This document shows, in pieces, positions 1 through 9,789 of a stretch of 64,000 nucleotides of DNA. The notes beneath the pieces are model-generated. The model had not been told where the DNA came from. It saw only the letters and a list, made by a program, of their open reading frames with translations, and made no database searches. The stretch comes from Hyposmocoma kahamanoa (taxonomy: Eukaryota > Arthropoda > Insecta > Lepidoptera > Cosmopterigidae). Each line of letters starts with the position of its first letter. Positions within the stretch are counted from its first letter, which is position 1. The stretch lies in the NCBI RefSeq assembly GCF_003589595.1, contig NW_020654422.1:17651258-17715257 (forward strand), given 5' to 3'. The position numbers and the translations under genes were made by a program.

Positions 1-445
1 TAGTAACTATAATTAATACGCAATTTATTATTTCATTGCTGATGGTGCATTTTATGTCTTACTGGATTTCATCAAAAAGTAATTACGTTTGGTTTGGATT
101 AAAAATTGCTTCTTACTTGTTTAGATTCTAGTGAATTTAACAATAGCTATTATAACTTTTAACAGATTTAGTTTTATTTAATTATTGACTTTAGTAACTA
201 TAATTAATACGCAATTTATTATTTAAATGATGACGGTGTAATTTAAGTCTTACTGGATTCCATCAATAAATAACTTCGTTTGGTTTTGGATTCAAAGTTG
301 CTTCTTGTTTTTGCGGATTCTAGTGAATTTATGCTGTTATTTAGTTACGCTGTATTTTCTAACAGATTTTGTATTATTTCGTTATTGACTTTAATAAGGA
401 CATAATTAGTATGAAATTTACTATTTAAACTGATGGTGAATGCTA
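1..445. repeat. Tandem repeat, ~195-bp unit, 2.3 copies
   Basis: The block beginning TAGTAACTATAATTAATACG at base 1 starts again at about 192 and, more diverged, at about 392. Each unit has the same order of landmarks: an ATTTAATT-rich start, an ACTGGATT(T/C)CATCAA segment, a TTCTAGTGAATTT segment and an AACAGATTT segment near the end. Unit lengths are about 191 and 200 bp and the third is truncated. A stray ACTGGATTTCATCA also lies at 720-733. The array may continue to the left of the window. No coding potential is seen. Confidence 0.8.
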
Positions 446-447
446 AG

Positions 448-618
448 GGTGAAATTTGTAATGAAAAATGCACGTAGAAAAAGGTTCATAACACTCGAAA
501 AATGTGTGAAGACCCCAACTCTCATTAGGCCAGCGTGGCGGAGTGTGGCCTAAATTTTCGTCAGAGAGGAGACCCGTGCCCTACAGTGAAACGTACAAAA
601 TGGGTTGATGATGATGAT
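448..618 (+). repeat. SINE-D 3' part, GAT-tailed
   Basis: The body contains ACACTCGAAAAATGTGTGAA, then CCAGCGTGGCGGAGTGTGGCC, then GAGAGGAGACCCGTGC, and ends in GGGTTGATGATGATGAT. The same body is found reversed at 15917-16172, 17405-17606 and 57669-57828. It lacks the tRNA-like head seen at 35680-35780 and so is 5'-truncated. GAT-tailed SINEs of this type are, to my knowledge, frequent in Lepidoptera. Confidence 0.75.
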
Positions 619-1284
619 AAAAGTTAGGCGACAGTAATTTTGTATATTTTATAAAAACGAAAAACTTGCTTAGTTCGCCATTTTGTTTAGACTAAGTGTA
701 AGTTCGTTTTATAAAACTCACTGGATTTCATCACACAACATGGTCTCGAAGTGTCGATATATCGAAGTATCCATTTGTTACGACTGTAAGGACGTTTTCA
801 CCAACAATCCTAGTTCCGAATTTACCGGCTGCAATAAATGAACGTATCTCAATCATTCAGATTTATTCGCCCATGAAATTAGAACAGCACTGACTCTAGG
901 CGATTTATGCCTCCGATCTTTTAACTGATGAAGCCGGAGTCACCTCGTCTCTCATTAATGTTTATTACTGTAATAAAACCGCCCCAATCGTATTTTTACT
1001 TATAACGCTTCGTTCGTAATCGTGTGCTAAGGATTTTTTTTTATGCAGAGACTGAACTCAATGAGAAATAGGTAATGGGGAAAGCATTGAGCGTCTACCA
1101 TCGTCGCGGAGAGTGCTTTTATGTTTATTTGATTCTATAGAATTCGGCAAGGTATTGACATCGAGGTGGAGTTGATAAAACAAGTAGGTACCTACTTTTT
1201 AAATGAATTAAACAGTTTTAACATTCGCACAGAAATATTTATATTTATATATTACATTAACACGATTTAAAAAAATCTCTGTAC
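619..1284. other. Unassigned AT-rich stretch
   Basis: Apart from a 14-bp echo of the tandem repeat near 720 and a T-run at 1035-1043, I see nothing assignable. Confidence 0.5.
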
Positions 1285-1287
1285 AAA

Positions 1288-1530
1288 ATACTTACTAAAA
1301 AACCGGCCGCAAAAGTACGTGGAATTACATTTATTTGTTAAGTTTTAATAGAAATCCGTTACCGGAAATACGCGGAACCGGATTCATCCCCTAATTTGCC
1401 ACCCTTAGAGGTGGAATATTGTCTTCATTTAATTGAATTGGTACCACTATTGAGGTGCCGTCCTTTCAACAAAAAAAGAATCATGAAAATCGGTTCATAA
1501 ATGCCGGAAAAAAACAAAAATAAAACGCAC
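1288..1530 (+). repeat. Family H (GACTTC repeat), partial
   Basis: It starts with CTAAAAAACCGGCCGCAAAA and AGTACGTGGAATTAC, then a CGGTTACCGGAAA-like stretch, then CCCTTAGAGGTGGA and AATCATGAAAATCGGTTCA. These blocks are in the same order as in the fuller copies at 47016-47463 and 54831-55286, with the middle third missing. The 3' end is degraded into an A-rich sequence. Confidence 0.7.
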
Positions 1531-1564
1531 TCTATAATAAAGCAGCCGAAAGTTGGTTTTTTCT

Positions 1565-1727
1565 AATAATACCAAGTGATGGGACGAACAAGTCATGCGC
1601 CTTGGTGGTAAGCGACACGCCTATCCAAAGCAGCTGCAGTGCGACTCAGAGCTTTAAATCGCAAAGATCACATTACTGCTTGGCGGCAGAAATGTAAAGT
1701 GTTTACAGTACTTCCCTGGACGTACAT
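1565..1727 (-). repeat. R-A repeat, internally deleted
   Basis: The minus-strand 3' end (AATACCAAGTGATGGGACGA) and the GCTTTAAATCGCAAAGATC block are followed directly by the 5' block (ATTACTGCTTGGCGGCAGAA, TTCCCTGGACG). About 100 bp between them, present in full copies such as 38432-38755, is missing. Confidence 0.75.
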
Positions 1728-1753
1728 TAATGGCGAACCCGAATTCAATTTAC

Positions 1754-2240
1754 TAGGCGACAACATTTAAATTCCTCTGAATAACACAACCACCAAAGTA
1801 GACCGTAGACCAAATTCAAGCCAGTCTCGCCCGCGTGTCCGGGTCGCTCATTTAAGTTAAAATGTAAAAGCGAAATAAATAGAATGTATTTTGCCATGAT
1901 AGTTAGACGCGCCGCACGCGGATTGTGATGAAATTCGTGTCGAATAGATGCGCCCTTATTATTGTGTATGACTGCCATTCATTGTTACTCAGGGCACATT
2001 TATTGATGACACGAATTTCGTCGCGCTTACCCCGCGTGGTCATCGAACGGAGGCGGTCGGACCATTCGGACCGCCGCGCAGCGACCGCTTGCGTCTTAAC
2101 TGTCATGGCAAAATACGCTCTATTTATTTAGCTTTTAAGTTTTAACTTAGGCGATTATCACACTGTACCGCTCCTCGCGACGGAGTGCGGTCCCGCATTG
2201 TGGAATCATGCGCGCGGCATTACTCGCCTCGCAGTTGATA
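1754..2240. repeat. Family G foldback (GC-rich inverted repeat)
   Basis: Two arms of one family face each other. The left arm (about 1754-1965, minus) starts CTAGGCGACAACATTTAAAT and includes TTTTGCCATGATAGTTAGAC. The right arm (about 1990-2155, plus) includes GACACGAATTTCGTCGCGC and AACTGTCATGGCAAAATACG. It then continues into a GCGATTATCACACTG block. Related single arms lie at 3250-3412, 35998-36170 and 49940-50165. The small open frames here on both strands follow from the palindrome and are not genes. The element class is unknown. Confidence 0.7.
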
Positions 2241-2854
2241 AAAACGTGCGCAAAAACGAGCGATTCGTTCTGTGTACCGTCTAGGCTCTCGGGTTTCTCT
2301 CAGAGAAAAGTTTAAGGAGACTGGTATCATGACTGTGGCATCACAGTACATTTACTCAAATATTTTATATGCCCGTAAAAATATACATAATTTCAATAAG
2401 AAAGAAGATATCCATAATATTAACCTTAGAGCTAAGTCCAAACTCATGGTACCACGATTTCGTTTAACCAAGGTAAACAACTCTTTTATGGGGAACTGTA
2501 TACGTTTTTACAACAAGATTCCGGAGCATATATATTAAGTTTATCATTTTCTAAGTTTAAAAACTATATTAAAAATATTTTGATCGAAAAATCATATTAC
2601 AAAATTGAAGACTACGTGTTAGATAAAGATGTATGGAAAGACGACATGGCTCCAGAATCCACACAAATTTGATTCAAAGTGTATTCCATAGCATTTAAGT
2701 TTATTTGAAAAGAGCAATCGCTAGAGTTTCTTGCTCGTTCTTCTCAGGGAGGTTAGCGTAGTGAACGAGCAGTAGCTTAAATGTGACGATTTCAAGTGTA
2801 AATTTATTTTACCTATGGAATAAATAATCTTTGACTTTGACTTTGACTTTGACA
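2240..2854 (+). pseudogene. CR1-like LINE, C-terminal ORF2 piece and 3' UTR
   Basis: The frame at 2272-2538 gives the C-terminal part of a non-LTR retrotransposon ORF2. Its landmarks are LGSRVSLREKFKETGI, ASQYIYSNILYARKNI and NSFMGNCIRFYNKIPEHI, a block order I recall from insect LINE tails. After a frameshift near 2537 the sense continues as SKFKNYIKNILIEKSYYKIE. A UTR with TTCTTGCTCGTTCTTCTCAG follows, then AATAAATAATC and a short (TTTGAC)n array ending at 2854. Ending in a short tandem repeat instead of poly(A) is typical of the CR1/L2 group. The reverse transcriptase core is absent (5' truncation), so the copy is dead. The UTR recurs reversed at 54482-54598. Confidence 0.8.
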
Positions 2855-3249
2855 TAGCCGTAGTGATTCTATATGTAGCCGAGATCCTTCTTTGACAAGA
2901 ATGGTTGATAATGCAGAACTCATTCAGGACGCTGCAGTTATACTGTCTAATTGGTTTTTGTTTACTCAAATAAAAAGACACCGAAGATATTGGATACATC
3001 CCTTTTTACGAACCAAACCGATAAATGGATAATTTCAACTTCATTACAAAGATTTAAGAAAATATGGAGATCAATTTGGTCGATTTCAATAGCAAATATA
3101 AATTTATCGACGTCGAGATCTATTGTAGAAAACAGGACATGTCCTTAAGTATGAAAATCTGCGCTATAGTGCGCAGCGGTGTGTGCGGTAAAACCGAAGA
3201 AGCGATGTCAGTGTGTTCGACGGCGCGTGTTTGCTATACAAACTGAGGT
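2855..3249. other. Unassigned, short overlapping frames only
   Basis: Frames of at most 92 codons overlap on both strands. None has a recognisable motif. Confidence 0.5.
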
Positions 3250-3412
3250 ACTTCTGTACAATATTAAAAAACGCAGCTCCGCGCTCCGTCACGGGGCGCG
3301 GTGCAGTGTGATTATCGCCTTAAATGAGAGTCCCGGGCACACGGACGAGTCTAGTTCGAATTTGGTCTAAGCGGCGGCCTGCGTGGCGACCGCGTGGTTG
3401 TATTATTCTTGC
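3250..3412 (+). repeat. Family G, single arm
   Basis: It contains GCGCTCCGTCACGGGGCGCG, GTGTGATTATCGCC, TTAAATGAGAGTCCCGGGCAC and GGCGACCGCGTGGTTGTATT, then ends near TTGCCTAGTAAA. These match the 2148-2200 and 49940-50165 copies. Confidence 0.65.
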
Positions 3413-3420
3413 CTAGTAAA

Positions 3421-4078
3421 TAGAATTGAGATTCACCATTAATGTACATGAAGGCGTGGTAACTGGGCGGTCCAAAAAGTTTCTCCTCGTGGAACTGGGC
3501 GTTATAGGTGTACTAGAATCTCATGGCATTAAATATTACAAAAATCGGAAGATTTTCACTTGGCAATGTTAACGTGTCACGTGTCAATTCAAATATTACT
3601 TGTATCAAATGGCTGTCTGCTAAACTTTTTTCACTTGAAAATATGACGATTTTGTAGCAATAATTACTGAGAATCCGGCTCAATCACAAGCAAAACATAT
3701 TGTAATTATAGTTCTCAGTAGCCAAATCAGTTAAATATTAAATATATGTCACTATTCACGATTTAGAAGCGGGTCTCAAAACTTGCCGATTAGTAGGACT
3801 AAATAAACTTGATCTTTGAAATTTTGACGTAGCTAAATCAATGTTTGTAGTACGTAATTTTTGTTGGCACTGGTGCTGGTCGGCAAGACTACTGTGCAGA
3901 CAATGACTGGTAAAAAAAGATAAATGGCGTAAATGCGAGTTACTTTAAACTGTAAACGTAAATTAATCTACCACTCATAACGTAATTGACATATTTTTGT
4001 TTCATTTTAAAATATGTCAGAAGTTACTTGCCTTTCTCACACACAAATTCGTACAATCTTAAAACATGTTCGAGGATA
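3421..4078. other. Unassigned AT-rich stretch
   Basis: No repeat shared within the window and no frame longer than about 60 codons was seen. Confidence 0.45.
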
Positions 4079-4087
4079 GATCAATTC

Positions 4088-4529
4088 GGGTGTACTGCGT
4101 GAGTGCGAATGCCGATTACGCGAATGACGATAGTGCGAAGATGGTTGCGCTAAAGCTTAAATGCGCGATAGTTCATTTGCGCGAATGGCCAGTTGCGCTA
4201 AAGCTTAAATGCGCGATAGTTCATTTGCGCGAATGGTCGGTTGCGCGAAAGTTTGAATGCGCGAAGACAGATTCGACTCCTATGGCTGCAGGTTGTTGTA
4301 ATTCTTTGCAATGCAAAGCTTTCATAATAAACTATACGTTTATTTTTGTAAAACTTTATTAGGGTTTACTTGCAACAATTAACTTGCCTTCCAGCTTTCC
4401 CAAACCAGTCTTCGTGCTATCCTCATTCGCGCGAATGATTTATCGCGCAGTCAAGCTTTCGCACAACTGACCATTCGCGCAAATGAACTATCATCGCATA
4501 ATCGGCATTCGCACTCACGTAGTACACCC
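4088..4529. mobile_element. Inverted-repeat DNA element, 9-bp TSD (MULE-like)
   Basis: The ends are GGGTGTACTGCGTGAGTGCG and its near-perfect complement, followed on both sides by GAATGCCGATTA(C/T)GCGA, so the inverted termini exceed 35 bp. The 9-bp direct repeat GATCAATTC flanks the element at 4079-4087 and 4530-4538. Just inside the left end is a 48-bp tandem repeat (GTTGCGCTAAAGCTTAAATG core) of a little over two units. A related copy of the unit lies inside the right end in opposite orientation. TSDs of 9 bp are typical of Mutator-like elements, so that superfamily is the best guess. No transposase frame is present. The 98-codon frame at 4066-4362 only reads through the 48-bp units in frame. 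Confidence 0.85.
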
Positions 4530-4538
4530 GATCAATTC

Positions 4539-5369
4539 TGATTAAATAGAATATAAGAAGTATCTAGTACATGCTTTCCTACTATATTCATGTTGCCCAC
4601 TACAAATTAAAATTTCTCTTAAGTGCCATTAGATTCTGGTACACCTATACCACAAAGCACAGACTATTTATACATTAAAATGTGTTATGCCTGTAACTTT
4701 CTTTTCTTCCCAAATATGTTTTATACCTTCAACAGTGGTAAAATACATCATATAAAAACATACGACCAAGAATGCTCATTTTGTAGTTCCATATGAAATT
4801 ACTAGATGGCATTGACGCATTTTACACTAACACTGAATTGTGGCCACAAAATTTTCCCTCGAATGGCGACTACTCCGGTCGAATTTTGATTACATAAAGA
4901 TAAACAACGCGCCACTATCTATAGACTTACAAGGAGTCGAGTCCTTGTCGAAACGAGTGTCGCGACCTATCTGATAACTGGGTTAATACGTTTTGTAACG
5001 TTTATTTCTTTGATAAAACAAAATGGGATAATATAGTTTGATTCTCAAAGGCATAATTGATCTATTGTAAATAGACACTATTTTAAATGAACGATATTTT
5101 TTTTATGTTTGACGTACCTATATATTAATTGTTCCGTCTATATTAGTTGTCTATGGATAAATTATAAATGAACTACATTCTAGGTAGCATGTTGTGTTAA
5201 GCATACTAAATTAATATTTGGCATTCAAAAATAATATTTGATACTCTTTTTTCAGATAGATCAAATATTGCTTGCGCCCGCCATTCAGTAGGTCCAGTAT
5301 ATGAAGAAGCAGAAACGAATTTGCTTGCATTTACGAACATGATTTCAGGTCAAATTATATTATAATTAG
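4539..5369. other. Unassigned AT-rich stretch
   Basis: I see no repeat with a second copy in the window and no coding signal. Confidence 0.45.
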
Positions 5370-5612
5370 TTCTGCCTCCAAGCAGTAACGTCAGCATTAC
5401 TATGTTCCGATTTTGAAGGGTGCTGGTGAAATTACAGGCCCATGGGACTTGTCAACTTATGTCTCAGGGTGACGGGCGCAGTGGCAGTGGCCCTCAGATC
5501 TTTGCAATTTAAAGCTCTGAGTGGCACTGCAACTGTTATGGACAGGCGTGTATCTTACCATCAGCCACACGACTTGTTCGTCCCGTCACTACATATTATA
5601 AAAAAAAATACA
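5370..5612 (+). repeat. R-A repeat, nearly complete 3' two-thirds
   Basis: It runs from CTGCCTCCAAGCAGTAACGT through GGTGCTGGTGAAATTACAGG, GTCTCAGGGTGACGGGCGCA and GCTCTGAGTGGCACTGCAAC to TATTATAAAAAAAA. The 5' block with AGAGCTCCTTGTGAAAGAG is missing. The 87-codon frame inside it (5442-5705) is shared by other copies and is not a gene. Confidence 0.85.
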
Positions 5613-5744
5613 AAAGGGGGACGCTGCCAGCATCTTGGGTGCCTTGCCGCGGGGACCGAATTTTATTCATATAATTTAAACCTAGTTTTACGTTCTTGTA
5701 TTTAAGCCTTTATTGTGCCTTACCTGTATATTATTAATATCCAA

Positions 5745-5800
5745 TCTTACCATCTGGCGACGACTAGTCCGTGCCGTCACTTGATATTATAAAAAAAAAT
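5745..5800 (+). repeat. R-A repeat, 3' fragment
   Basis: Only the terminal block with CCGTCACTTGATATTATAAA remains. Confidence 0.6.
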
Positions 5801-5814
5801 GTGACCAATACTGT

Positions 5815-5890
5815 GGTCTGTCCAACAAAAAACAATCATCTAAACCGGTTCACAAAATCTAATCGTGTAACATACACACAAAAAAATAAT
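5815..5890 (+). repeat. Family H fragment
   Basis: It carries CCAACAAAAAACAATCATC, CGGTTCACAAA and GTGTAACATACACAC, the order found near the right end of full copies. Confidence 0.5.
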
Positions 5891-6399
5891 ACAGAATATG
5901 AACGTTACTTTGGAACGTTTCGTTAAATATACATTGTACGTTCAAACGAGAAATTGTATTCTGTAATTTCATTAATGGACATAAAATAACCTTCAATGTT
6001 AAATTTATGGAGCGTAAACGCTTTACGGTACATTTTTTATAGTGCCATGCCATTTAAGACAATAGCAGACATTCGAAGACAAAGCGTCTATTTTTTCTTT
6101 GCAATATAGAGAATGTATCTCGGGTAAACGGGCGGGTGTAAAAAGGCTTTCCAATCTGAACCTTTAGAATAAAGAATAGTGTCTTTTGGAACCGAAACTC
6201 TCCTTATTATTTAAGAGGGAAAGATGTTTAATGCATAAAGTGCGATTTGTCTGTGTCTGGATAAGCGAGCAGTGTAATTTCAATGATTGCATTGCACTCA
6301 GAATTGTTTTGTTTGCATACATATTTATATACTGCGTCATTCTACTATTGCCGCAGTATGTTTTGGGTAGACTAAATAATAAAATCTATTAGTTATTAT

Positions 6400-7720
6400 G
6401 AAATAGGATATAATATTGTAACAATATAAAAAAATGTTAATTTCGCATAACATTGAATGTGTTGAAAATATATAGTAAAAAAACACGATTATAATTATTA
6501 ATACAAAGATCGAACACTCAGAAAAAATTCCTTCGATCCGGTCGGATTCGAACCGACGTCTTCTTGCATACCGTGCCAGACGCTATACCAACTAAGCGAC
6601 TAAAAAGTCGTTGAAAGACCAAGTACAAAGACACGACGCAAGCACATAGCAAAATTCGTGAGGTCCATTGGTTCGTTCCGTTGCTTAGTTGGTATAGCGT
6701 CTGACACGGTATGCAAGAAGACGTCGGTTCGAATCCGACCGGATCGAAGGAATTTGTTTTGAGTGTTTTTTCTGAGTGTTCGATCTTTGTATTAATAATT
6801 ATAACAAACTAGTGGAGTAATTTCACAAAAAATAATTGAATATCAATTTAATTAAAAACACGATTCCTAAAAATTTTCACGATAGAAAAAAAAACACAAA
6901 CTTACCTCGAAATTTTACAAGAAAACCGCTGTATTAAATAGGTCTTTACATGTACCAATAATTTTTATTTTCACCTCACTAGCTCGGAAAGGTTTTTTTT
7001 CTCATTAGAAATCTGCACGCAAAAGCGTTTTTTGCATGCAGCGTGGAAGAGGCTTTGAAATTCGAACTTGACAATTTACTGTGGTGCACCTAACTTTTTC
7101 TTTCGATGAAAAAAAACGTAAAGACGCGTTCATCTATCTTTGTCGTATATTACTTATTTATGTAATATAAATCCGTTGGTATATTTTATTCTTATTATTG
7201 TTGACATTATATTAACAATGATAACTAATTGTGTTTATTAAATTATTTTAGATCATCGAAGCACTAAAATAATTTCAATAATCGCTTAATCACACAAAAT
7301 AAAAGTACTCTTGCTTAAGAATAAAAATTGATGTGGTGTAAATTCAGAATGCATCCGAAGATAAACTTACTCCTTTAATAAAAAAAAATATGTTTTATAT
7401 CAACTGTTTTTATTTCATTTACCATCTTCCTCGCCATGTCGAGGTGGAAATCTGTGTGTTTTGGTCGGCAGCAAAGTTGTTTTGCGTCTCGTGCGTCAAA
7501 CAACAACTTTGCAGCTTTGCGTAACAAATAAATATTATATCAACTGAACTAAATAGAACACGTATATTATGCGACATACGTTTATCAAATGGCTTTAATT
7601 TTGTTTGTTAAAAAATAAACACAGAAATAAAGCCAGTGTCCCTGCTGCTCGACCAAGCAAAATGAACCCTATTAGTACGGGACAAATTTGGATTTGACGC
7701 GAAGTAGTGTCGACTCTTAA
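6400..7720 (+). repeat. Family F, longest copy, split by SINE-E
   Basis: The left part (GTGTTGAAAATATATAGTAAAA) and the segment CCTAAAAATTTTCACGATAG match 22205-22590 and 57063-57235. The segment from about 7546 (GAACTAAATAGAACACG, ATGGCTTTAATT) to about 7700 matches the right half of the 22-kb copy. About 580 bp in the middle (6965-7545) is absent from that copy, so the shorter ones look like internal deletions. The middle includes a hairpin of GCAAAGTTGTT and AACAACTTTGC around 7470-7515. SINE-E interrupts this copy at 6491-6853. Confidence 0.65.
6491..6853. mobile_element. SINE-E: palindromic tRNA-like retroposon with 12-bp TSD
   Basis: A tRNA-like unit on the minus strand (6532-6598) and another on the plus strand (about 6680-6748) face each other around a 90-bp spacer. 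Each has a D-arm-like GCTTAGTTGGTATAGC, a T-arm GTCGGTTCGAATCCGAC and a downstream GTGTTCGATCTTTGTATTAA. The would-be anticodon loop is ACGGTAT, which lacks U33, so neither is a functional tRNA. The plus half ends in a GAATATCAATTTAATT tail. The direct repeat AAAAACACGATT flanks the element at 6479-6490 and 6854-6865. A TSD of this length fits LINE-mediated retroposition. Family F copies elsewhere show the uninterrupted site. Confidence 0.85.
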
Positions 7721-7860
7721 ACTTTTTCCTTATTTCTAGGGGTCGCCTCAAATTGCCGCAGCTAGGATGCACCAAGCTGCACCGCGCGGTTTTACTCTTT
7801 CATTATTTTGCATCCAAAGAATTGTATACTTCATGTAGCAGCGTATATGTCCTATATTAT

Positions 7861-7945
7861 ATCGCACATGAAACCATATACTGTCCTAAGTCTGAAATAA
7901 TGGACCTGAGAAAACACGATTTGAAACTTAAAAATCGGTCATATC
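7861..7945 (+). repeat. Short repeat shared with 60541-60622
   Basis: GCACATGAAA and TGAGAAAACACGATTTGAAA occur in the same order and spacing at both places. The class is unknown. Confidence 0.55.
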
Positions 7946-8082
7946 CATCTTCGTATACGTATCTTTAGCTAGCTCTTGCACCTGTTTCCCTAACTCCGGC
8001 CGACTTGGGCATTACAATGAAATACTGCCCTATACAAACTTTATTTTGTAAACTGAATAATATTTATTGTATTTCTTTTTAG

Positions 8083-8686
8083 CCGCTCACGCGATACATG
8101 CAGCCGTAGACGCATACCACACCTAGAGGTGCCGGTGATGATTTTATACCGATTTATCGGATATCGAAGTTGTAACAGGTAAAAGAACTAATATTAATTG
8201 CTATTTCGGTAACTACTCTAGCAAACCATAAAGTTTTTAATGCCTAGGTCGGTCATTTAAAAAAAAAAACTTCAAAAATACGTCACGACAATCGTGTGTG
8301 TTATTGTTTGAGCTGGTGATTTCGGTGTTTATTTATTGAAAACATACCGTAAGTGGCGTTTTTTAAGTTCACCCTGAATATAAATGTTTATAAAGTATAC
8401 TTTAAGGAGTAATTTCATGGTAAACGTTAGAACCACTCAATCGGAATATTATCATATTTATCCAAGTACACCAAAAATTTCATTAGTGCTTTTTAAGTGC
8501 AGGATTTGCGGTGTATTACTGCATTTTATTTGAGATGTTTTTGTTGGTAGTACGGAGGGTATTTATTTAGCAATGCAGAATAACAATTTTTATTTATAAA
8601 AACTTGTATTTAAACTGAATGCTTTTCTAATTTGAGAAACCAAATAGCCGCCATTTTGCGGTAGGACGAGCGCATCGCGTGAGCGG
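8083..8686 (+). mobile_element. 604-bp DNA element, TIR CCGCTCACGCGAT
   Basis: It begins CCGCTCACGCGATACATGCA and ends CGCATCGCGTGAGCGG, a 13-bp inverted terminal match. The whole interior is repeated in reverse at 38861-39399, which lacks about 63 bp found here around 8250-8310. The flanks are TTAG and TTAT, while the other copy has TTAT on both sides, suggesting a 3-4 bp duplication starting TTA. There is no transposase frame. A PIF/Harbinger-like origin is possible but the duplication is not decisive. Confidence 0.8.
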
Positions 8687-8689
8687 TTA

Positions 8690-8795
8690 TAACAATAAGT
8701 GCATATTTGATAATGTCTATTCTCTCTCGCCTTGAAAAGTTCCAAGTTATAGCATTCGAGAAACAAGTACGCAGGCAAGTATTGTATTTTACTGA
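8690..8795 (-). pseudogene. LINE C-terminal fragment (same family as 9.8-11.2 kb)
   Basis: The minus frame reads PAYLFLECYNLELFKARENR, the diverged equivalent of PADLFPERYNLDLFKARVNR at 9820-9960. It abuts the right end of the 604-bp element. It is truncated on both sides. Confidence 0.65.
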
Positions 8796-9371
8796 CAAGT
8801 TACAGCACTAGATTACAGATCAAAACGTATCAACAAAGAGAATTTCCTAGTACGAATATTACCTTGCAATCCAATAAAAGCTATACAAACACTGTAGCAC
8901 AAATACTTGACATTAATACGCAAAAGAAATTACATGAAACACAACAGTAACAAAAAAATAATTTCTTTGTAACGAAATGAGAAGTTACCTTTGAAGTAGA
9001 ACAAGTCGAGTCTAATTAACTTCCTTAAAAGGACAATTAACGACACCTAAGAAACGGTTTATAGAGGCTATAACACAAACTGCTTTAAAGTAACTTCTGA
9101 AACCGTTCATATAAAAGTTAACAACTTCATAAAGTTTATAACGTGCAATCAATAACAGCGTATACGGATAAATATTTTATGACTAACTTTATTGCTTGAA
9201 CACACCTTTGGCAAAGAAAAGTGTACGGAAAATAATAAGTACACCAAGTTTATTAAAATTGTTTAACAAGTATCAGATAAAGACAGATGTTCCCTTATTG
9301 TTCACGTGAGAGGAACAGACAACCTGACCGGACACAAATTTATCACGTGACAATAATAAACTACTCAGCAG
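8796..9371. other. Unassigned AT-rich stretch
   Basis: Nothing assignable was seen between the LINE scrap and the MITE at 9375. Confidence 0.45.
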
Positions 9372-9374
9372 TAA

Positions 9375-9523
9375 GGGATCTACAGACCTAACCTGCCGAC
9401 CCGGGCGGGATGGTGTCGGCGGTTTTGTTTCTAGAATCATGTTATAGGATTAGATTAGAAATAAGGCCGCCGATACCAAGCCGGGCTGTGTCGTCGAGTC
9501 GGCGGATTCGGTCTGTAGATCCC
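9375..9523. mobile_element. 149-bp MITE, PIF/Harbinger-like
   Basis: Perfect 14-bp ends GGGATCTACAGACC are followed by an imperfect GC-rich inverted match (GCCGAC...GGGC...GTCGGCGG). TAA stands on both sides (9372-9374 and 9524-9526). A 3-bp TAA/TTA duplication with G-rich ends is typical of PIF/Harbinger MITEs. It is too short to code for anything. Confidence 0.8.
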
Positions 9524-9789
9524 TAAATACTGACCGAATAGCAATGTGCAAGATCAGCCTGCCGAGTAGACGTTTCCTTTATTTTAAATTCAAAAATTGT
9601 TGTAATATACACGCACACATGTATATAGAGTTTGTATAAATAGTCTAGGTTTTAGAAATAAAGACCTCTTCGAATCCAGATATCAACACTGTCTCATTGA
9701 TGACGGAACTCTCCTGACTACAACATCCTCTCACTGCGGCTAAGACCCTTTTAGCCGTCAGCTTGTCTGATCATTGTGTTTTTTTTTGA

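Noticed and set aside
4066..4362. 98-codon gene with peptide repeats
   Set aside because: It is a read-through of 48-bp tandem units inside an inverted-repeat element and crosses its left end.
5442..5705. Conserved small protein (MGLVNLCLRVTGAVAV) also seen at 38.4, 41.5 and 46.0 kb
   Set aside because: All instances are the same strand of the R-A repeat. The frames end at different points, so repetition and not selection explains the likeness.
6532..6748. tRNA genes on both strands
   Set aside because: The T-arm and D-arm look good, but the anticodon loop lacks U33, the acceptor has a mismatch, and the units are part of a repeated family.
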